From JABDCI01 sp964475835 (GTDB lineage: Bacteria > Verrucomicrobiota > Verrucomicrobiia > JABWAM01), in NCBI GenBank assembly GCA_964475835.1, contig CAYYYL010000045.1:1-20636 (forward strand): a stretch of DNA of 20,636 nucleotides. Reading direction: 5' to 3'. Each line of letters begins with the position of its first letter. Position 1 is the first letter of the stretch. A program made the position numbers and the translations under genes. Shown in pieces: positions 15,254 to 20,636 of this stretch. Under the pieces are notes generated by a model that was given only the letters and a program-made list of their open reading frames with translations, had not been told where the DNA came from and did not search any database.

Positions 15254-17248
15254 CTACGGCCCCTGCTGAAACGGGGGACGCCCTCCTGGAGAATTCCGAC
15301 GCGCAACAAAGATCATTCCCCCCACTTCCGCCGCGAGACGCTCGCGGGTGCGGTCATAGTCCGATTGGGACAATTCCCGAATCTTTTCCAATTTGGCTCC
15401 GATTTTTTGCAGCACCATCCTCCGGGTCTCCTGGTGATTCATACCCGCCTCCATCAATTTGAGTTCCACGTCGGCAAGAACGGATTCCTTCTGATTACTC
15501 CATTCCTGATCGGACAGGGAGCGGACATGATCCATCAACCCCAACATGCCTTCCGCAGGCGTACGGGCCTTCTCCGGCTCGTCTTCTCCCATGGAGATCG
15601 TGGAGGGTTTGGGTTTGCTGATCTCCCGAAGCCGGATGCTCAGGCTACGGTTTTGATCGGGAAATTTCAGCGTCTGCTCATGCCGCCCATATCCCTGCAA
15701 CTCCAGGATCACCTGCACGGATTGATCCACCTTGCCCTTCACATCGCAGGGCGTCTCTCCCACATAATCCTGGTCTGCAAATAATTTTGCTCCCGGCGGA
15801 ACCGTCTCCACATGAATCACTGTCGTGGCTTTCTCTAATTCCATCTCCAGCTGTGCGGGTTTTTCCTCCTGGATCAACACTTCCGCTTCCACATCCACAT
15901 ATCCCTGCTTGGAGATCTGGACGGTATATCTTCCCACGGGAACATCTTCAAAGGTGGCCGGTGAATATTTGGACTTGGACCGGAATAGAACCATAGCACC
16001 CGAGGGATCCGTTCGCACTCTAAGCATCCCCAACCTCACCGGAGCTGGAGTCGGGGTGGCTGAAACAACTGGTGGTGGTGGAGTCACGGTCGCAACCGAT
16101 GGTGACGGCGCGGCGGCGACGGCTTTGGATCGGGTCGATTTTCGAAGTTGAACCCAACACAAACCGCCCCCCACAAAGACAAGCATTAAGATTGCTGCAA
16201 CCACCCAGGCCATCCATGGTTCTCCTGATCCACCGTTGGTAGCTGCCGGTGGTTCCATCTGGGCGACGACGGGAACAGGAGCCGAGTAGTCCAGATCAAC
16301 TTCACTCATGGAAATGCCCGCCCCTTCAAGTAAGGTTTCCACCTTCCGGCTCTGAAGATTTAATTTCTGCAAATACGCCGACGCGTTCTCATCCACCGGA
16401 AACCGTGACGCCCAACTCTCCAACTCGGCCCGAAGCTCCCCGGTGGAAACAAATCGATGTTCACGATCCTTGGCCACCATGCGACCGATCAAACCATCCA
16501 GCGCCGTGGTCAATGAAACATCCGGAAACCCCACGGAAGGCATCGGCTCCTGCAGGTGCGCGACACAGATCGCCGCCGCGGAAGATCGATGGAACGGAAC
16601 GTTCCCCGTGAGCATGTGATACGCCGTGATGCCGAGCGAATAGATGTCCGTTCGGAAATCAACCGCCTTTGAATCATTGATTTGTTCCGGACTCATGTAG
16701 AAGGGCGATCCCATCATCGTTCCGGTCATCGTCATGCTCGAATTCGATTCGGCACGCGATTTGGCCAGGCCAAGATCCGTGATCTTCAACGCGCCTTGCG
16801 CATCAATCATCAGGTTGTCCGGTTTGATATCCCGATGAATGACTTGCCGCTGATGCACAAATTCCAGCCCCAACGCCGCCTGAAGCAACCAATAGATCGC
16901 AAGGGACACCGGCATCGGCCCGCCTTCCCGAATGACCTCGGCAAGATTCAGTCCCTCGATGTATTCCATCGCAATGAAGTACTGCTCGTCGTACTGATCG
17001 CAGTCGAACACATCGATCAACTGGGGGTGGGACAGCGAAGCCGTCGCCCGGGCCTCCTGTAAAAAACGGGCTGCAGCTTCGGCGTCATCCGCAAAGACCG
17101 AACTCATCACCTTGATGGCGCAAAATCGACGCAACGTTTTCTGACGCGCCAGGAACACCGTACCCATGCCTCCACGCCCCAATTGGAGCAGAAGATTGTA
17201 TCGCCCAAAATCAATGATGGACGAGGGAAGCTGGGAACGGGATTTCAC
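15254..17248 (-). CDS. Membrane Ser/Thr protein kinase with PEGA domains
   Basis: This 664-residue Hanks-type kinase is predicted to phosphorylate Ser/Thr residues of unknown targets. The kinase domain spans about residues 17-280: glycine loop LGRGGMGTVF (23-32), ATP lysine K46, helix-C glutamate E65, catalytic HRDIKPDN (138-145), metal-binding DLG at 158-160 (DFG in most kinases) and SPEQ in the activation segment. One transmembrane helix lies near residues 343-366 (MAWVVAAILMLVFVGGGLCW), then a Pro/Ala/Thr linker, two PEGA-type beta repeats (around GMLRVRTDPSGAMV and TVIHVETVPPGAKLF) and a helical charged C-terminus. The PEGA part should be extracytoplasmic and act as sensor or anchor. The best conventional start is GTG 17248, but GGAGG stands 5 bases before an in-frame ATT (17260). 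It is divergent from the secreted FG-GAP gene. Confidence 0.93.
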   Translation of the reverse strand: MKSRSQLPSSIIDFGRYNLLLQLGRGGMGTVFLARQKTLRRFCAIKVMSSVFADDAEAAARFLQEARATASLSHPQLIDVFDCDQYDEQYFIAMEYIEGLNLAEVIREGGPMPVSLAIYWLLQAALGLEFVHQRQVIHRDIKPDNLMIDAQGALKITDLGLAKSRAESNSSMTMTGTMMGSPFYMSPEQINDSKAVDFRTDIYSLGITAYHMLTGNVPFHRSSAAAICVAHLQEPMPSVGFPDVSLTTALDGLIGRMVAKDREHRFVSTGELRAELESWASRFPVDENASAYLQKLNLQSRKVETLLEGAGISMSEVDLDYSAPVPVVAQMEPPAATNGGSGEPWMAWVVAAILMLVFVGGGLCWVQLRKSTRSKAVAAAPSPSVATVTPPPPVVSATPTPAPVRLGMLRVRTDPSGAMVLFRSKSKYSPATFEDVPVGRYTVQISKQGYVDVEAEVLIQEEKPAQLEMELEKATTVIHVETVPPGAKLFADQDYVGETPCDVKGKVDQSVQVILELQGYGRHEQTLKFPDQNRSLSIRLREISKPKPSTISMGEDEPEKARTPAEGMLGLMDHVRSLSDQEWSNQKESVLADVELKLMEAGMNHQETRRMVLQKIGAKLEKIRELSQSDYDRTRERLAAEVGGMIFVARRNSPGGRPPFQQGP

Positions 17249-17520
17249 AACAGAAACAATTTGATCCTCCGGATGGCCACGACCGAGCGTCGCACTCCAA
17301 TTACCTTGTTCACCTTGTGTTTTATTTCCTCTTCTAAAATGAGATCAGACTCAAGTCTAACATCGGCAAGTCCACGTATTTTCCCATGCCCTCTCAATAA
17401 ATTTCCGCAATAGGCAAGCTGTATTTATTTTCGATTTTTTGGAAGACAACCATTGCCGATCCCCAAATCGTCTATTAGACAAATTGAAGTCCCTTGAAAC
17501 TTTTGGAGAAGGAGATTGCG

Positions 17521-20457
17521 ATGAACAACCGTAAAATCAGCCACATAAACATTTGTCAGAAGCCACTTTACATTTTTTCCTTTGTCTTCCTGACATGCAC
17601 CCTGACGCATGCCGTCACCACCCTCTCCACCTTTCAGGCGGGCGATGGCAACTGGCAGCTCGGCACGCTCAGTGTCGGCAATATCGACGCGGATGCGCAA
17701 CTGGAGATTGTGGTTCCTTATCGTGACACCCGCAATCAATGGAAAATTGACGCCTTTAAGTACAACGGAACGCGGCTCCCCGGTTTTCCCTACAATTGCG
17801 GCTCCAATGTAGCCAATCTATCCCCGACTCTTGCGGATGTGAATGGGGACGGGGTGAAGGATATTGTCTTCACAGCAGGCACCTCAGTCATCGCCCTGAA
17901 CGGGGCCAATGGTGCCGTGATCTGGTCGACCCAGGTGAACCGGAACAACTACATTCCGGACTCCGGCTACCAGGTGGTCCCAGGCAAATTCTACTGGAGC
18001 AACGGCGGGGGTGAGATTCCGATCCTCCCCGCAACCGCGGCCTTTTACTCGGAAGTGTCCCCTCCCATCGTGGCCGACGTGGATGGCGACGGCAAACTCG
18101 ACGTCATTACCGCCTGGAAAATTGATCCCGATACCACGAGCAGCTTTCAGGATTTCAATCCCTTCATCAATGACATCTACGGCAGCGGGGAATGGGGCAC
18201 CGTCGGCGACACGTGGTCCGGCGGTGTGGTGATCTTCGACGCCAAAACCGGCGCCAAGAAATACATCTACCATATCCATCAACTGGTGGAAGCAGGACTC
18301 GGCATCGGGCACAGCACCCCCAAGAAGCCATTGGACATCTATGCGTTGAACGACAGCGACAGCGTCGTCTGTTTTGACATGACCAAGCCCCACGGTTTTT
18401 ACGGAAAGGGTAATCTCTGGAAGCAATTCGGAAAAAACCAGCGCCTCATCTCAGGCACCTATCAACTGGGCGTGGACACCTACGCCGCGGACATCGATGG
18501 AGACGGCCGCGACGAACTGCTTGTCCCCACCCGTGAAGTCAGTCCGCTCTGGACCCCACATGAGACGGTTCTCGACGATGACGGCAGCATCCTCTGGCGG
18601 CAGTGGAAATCCGCCGCCGTTTTCTCCCACAGCTATGGTTGGCAGAACAGCGCGTGCATGATCCCATGCAACCCCGATCACGACAACCACATCGACGTCC
18701 TCTCCTTCTGCCAGTCATCGAAGATCTATTTCCGCTACTGGAACGGCGTCGAACTCGTCGATCGCCCCGGCTGGCCGAAGGATTTCGCGCCCTACCTGCC
18801 CACGCCCCCCGTCGTTGGCGACGTCGATGGCGACGGTCAGGAGGAAATCATCATCGGCACCTACCACCCCTCGAATGTTCCCTCGAGCGGAAACCTTTAC
18901 GTCTACAAGCTCGACGGAACCCTCAAGCAATCGATGCCCGTTCCCGGCGGATTAAAACACATCCCCACGCTTGCGGACGCTGACGGAAATGGAATCGTCG
19001 ATGTGATCTATCGTTCGATGAACGGCGTGGTCTATGTGCAAAACTTCGGCCTGGGCCATCCGGCCAAGGTTTCCTGGACCACCCATCGCGGAAACGCCGC
19101 GCACAATGGAAACCTCGGTGTCTCCCTCTTCCGTTACGGCACCCCGCTCATCCCCTCCAAGCAGGCCGGATATCGCACGGCGACCTTTACATGGCAGCTC
19201 CCCCTGGGATCACCCGCGCCGTTGAGTTTCACCATCCGACGCGCCACCAATCCCAATGGTCCGTTTACAGAAGTCACCACCCTTCCCGCAACCGCCACCA
19301 ACTACACGGATCGGAATCTGAATTCCGGACAGATGTACATCTATGAAGTCGAAGTAGCGTACTCGGTCGGCAGGATCCGCTCCTCGCCCTTCAACGTCGT
19401 TCCCTTCGTAAACAACAACCTGATTCGAAACGGCACCTTTGAAGAGAACAATGATTGCTGTTGGGACAAGTGGTATACGGGCTCCATCCCCTGGGACAAC
19501 ATGCGCGCCTCAAGCCAGGCGTATCAGGGAGCGAAATCGATGGAAATCGCCCTCGTGAATCAGGGAAGCAACAGCAGCATCAAGCAGTTCAATCAATATG
19601 GCGTTCCCGACTCCAGTCTTCCTGTCACTCCAGGAAAATTCTACAGCTTCGGCGCATGGTTCAAGAGCGGAGGACTGAATCAGAGCACCGAGCACTGGAT
19701 GGAATGGAACTCCAGCCCTGCGGGAACCAACATCACCGCACGCCCCGCCCTCCCATTCCCCAACTACTTCACCCCGCACTTCGTGATCGGACCTGTCGCC
19801 ACCAACTGGACCTACGCCAACCGCGTCTTCCAGATGCCGGCGGGCTTCCCGAATGTCGAAATGCGCCATCGCTTCAGCGCCGCAGGCGCCACCACCGGCT
19901 CCTTCTACATCGACAATGCCTACTTCCGGGAGGTGATCGATCCCGCCTCCACTCAGTGGCAGACGCTTCTGCCCCTGCGGTCCAACTGGAAGTTCTTTGA
20001 CGTTTCCACAGGCGCCACCCCTCCCTCCACCTGGTATCTGCCTTCCTTCGACGATACCCCATGGATCACCGGGGCGGCAAAATTCGGATCCGGCGGCGGC
20101 CCGCTCAATGTCGTGACACGCATCCCTCCCCAGAAACCGAAATACTACTTCCGCAAGCAGTTCACCCTCACCAGCGTGAACTACGGAGATCTCCTCCTGG
20201 AAGCCACCTGCACGGATGACTACGGCGGGGTTCGTTATCCTCTGGAAATCTACCTCAATGGCACCAAACTCCAGACCACCGGCATCGAAGCGGTATCCGA
20301 TCTGGGCAACAGATCCGTGTACTACGATCTGACCCCGTTCCTTCCCCTCCTGCAAACAGGCACGAACACCATCGCCGTCGTGTTGAACAACACCTGGCAG
20401 CCGACATGGGACAACGTCGCCTTCGACGTCAGCCTCAAGGCGATCGCTTCACCCTGA
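17521..20457 (+). CDS. Secreted FG-GAP/VCBS repeat protein with fibronectin-III-like and carbohydrate-binding-like domains
   Basis: This large exported protein (978 residues) starts at ATG 17521 behind a clear AAGGAG. A TTG at 17494 is in frame but unlikely. A signal peptide covers about residues 1-34 (hydrophobic YIFSFVFLTCTL, probable cleavage after THA). Residues about 45-540 hold FG-GAP/integrin-type propeller repeats with calcium-loop motifs DVNGDGVKD (about 106), DVDGDGKLD (186), DIDGDGRDE (324), DVDGDGQEE (434) and DADGNGIVD (486). A fibronectin-III-like segment (about 540-625), a CBM4/9-like jelly roll (about 630-805, beginning NLIRNGTFEENND) and a C-terminal galactose-binding-like region (about 810-978) follow. 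No catalytic motif, LPXTG or PEP-CTERM anchor was seen. It probably binds polysaccharide or a surface; enzyme activity cannot be claimed. Confidence 0.9.
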   Translation: MNNRKISHINICQKPLYIFSFVFLTCTLTHAVTTLSTFQAGDGNWQLGTLSVGNIDADAQLEIVVPYRDTRNQWKIDAFKYNGTRLPGFPYNCGSNVANLSPTLADVNGDGVKDIVFTAGTSVIALNGANGAVIWSTQVNRNNYIPDSGYQVVPGKFYWSNGGGEIPILPATAAFYSEVSPPIVADVDGDGKLDVITAWKIDPDTTSSFQDFNPFINDIYGSGEWGTVGDTWSGGVVIFDAKTGAKKYIYHIHQLVEAGLGIGHSTPKKPLDIYALNDSDSVVCFDMTKPHGFYGKGNLWKQFGKNQRLISGTYQLGVDTYAADIDGDGRDELLVPTREVSPLWTPHETVLDDDGSILWRQWKSAAVFSHSYGWQNSACMIPCNPDHDNHIDVLSFCQSSKIYFRYWNGVELVDRPGWPKDFAPYLPTPPVVGDVDGDGQEEIIIGTYHPSNVPSSGNLYVYKLDGTLKQSMPVPGGLKHIPTLADADGNGIVDVIYRSMNGVVYVQNFGLGHPAKVSWTTHRGNAAHNGNLGVSLFRYGTPLIPSKQAGYRTATFTWQLPLGSPAPLSFTIRRATNPNGPFTEVTTLPATATNYTDRNLNSGQMYIYEVEVAYSVGRIRSSPFNVVPFVNNNLIRNGTFEENNDCCWDKWYTGSIPWDNMRASSQAYQGAKSMEIALVNQGSNSSIKQFNQYGVPDSSLPVTPGKFYSFGAWFKSGGLNQSTEHWMEWNSSPAGTNITARPALPFPNYFTPHFVIGPVATNWTYANRVFQMPAGFPNVEMRHRFSAAGATTGSFYIDNAYFREVIDPASTQWQTLLPLRSNWKFFDVSTGATPPSTWYLPSFDDTPWITGAAKFGSGGGPLNVVTRIPPQKPKYYFRKQFTLTSVNYGDLLLEATCTDDYGGVRYPLEIYLNGTKLQTTGIEAVSDLGNRSVYYDLTPFLPLLQTGTNTIAVVLNNTWQPTWDNVAFDVSLKAIASP

Positions 20458-20470
20458 ATCATCCGAAATC

Positions 20471-20525
20471 GGTAGCCTGCCGCGTCCCTGCGGCAGGTCC
20501 GGGCGCAGGGACGCGCCCGGCTACC
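20471..20525. repeat. Cloverleaf-like palindrome with complementary loops
   Basis: A closing stem GGTAG/CTACC encloses two 8-bp hairpins: CCTGCCGC-GTCCCT-GCGGCAGG (20476-20497) and CCGGGCGC-AGGGAC-GCGCCCGG (20499-20520). The loops GTCCCT and AGGGAC are exact complements, so the element can also fold as one long hairpin. It lies 13 bases after the FG-GAP gene stop and is followed by TTTATTTT, so it may act as a terminator. Probably one copy of a dispersed element. Confidence 0.85.
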
Positions 20526-20636
20526 TTTATTTTCAGGAACCGCAGATTCTCCCTGAAGGTTCTGCCTACTCTCTTTTAAATCTTCGTGCTCTTCGTGTCC
20601 TTGTATGTTCACCGTTGGTTGTCAGGGGTCTGATTT

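Noticed and set aside
20322..20612. Minus-strand frame over the FG-GAP gene end and the palindrome
   Set aside because: Its N-terminus (HEEHEDLKE) comes from the degenerate CTTCGTG-type tract at 20582-20604 and the rest from the repeat and antisense to the real gene.

Overview
This GC-rich window has compact, co-oriented genes and intergenic spaces full of palindromic repeats. The gene content suggests a Gram-negative bacterium of the Verrucomicrobiota/PVC type: a long SMC, a SufB-C-D-U-T-S operon with an extra IscU-like scaffold, a DUF4126 membrane protein, a PEGA-domain Ser/Thr kinase and a large secreted FG-GAP protein. The phylum call is an inference from gene content only. No rRNA, tRNA, CRISPR array or transposase was seen.

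Layout. (1) 1-3791, minus: chromosome-segregation ATPase SMC, running off the left edge. (2) 4001-6179, minus: four small genes without recognised function (a lipoprotein, a membrane protein, two soluble proteins). (3) 6393-6821, plus: a Fur/PerR-family regulator. (4) 6949-14143, plus: an iron-sulfur assembly operon of sufB, sufC, sufD, sufU, sufT, sufS, a CX2C-rhodanese protein and an IscU/NifU-like scaffold. (5) 14291-14890, minus: a DUF4126 membrane protein whose last codons lie inside a repeat. (6) 15254-17248, minus: a membrane Ser/Thr kinase with PEGA repeats. (7) 17521-20457, plus: a secreted FG-GAP beta-propeller protein with accessory domains, followed by an elaborate palindrome.

How it works together. 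SufS removes sulfur from cysteine, SufU is the expected sulfur acceptor, SufBCD is the ATP-driven scaffold, and SufT plus the IscU-like protein probably act in later maturation or delivery. The Fur-family regulator sits just upstream. Near-identical 23-bp operator-like sequences (20 of 23 positions equal) precede both the regulator and sufB, so one protein probably controls itself and the operon. The regulator carries Cys where PerR has a metal-binding Asp.

The most unusual features are the paired operators, the Cys-substituted regulator, the rhodanese domain with Asp in place of the catalytic Cys, the paired about 30-bp inverted repeats at four successive junctions from 12853 to 15169, the nested palindromes before the kinase, and the two-hairpin element with complementary loops at 20471-20525. 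I found no clear evidence of a wholly new defence or mobile system.
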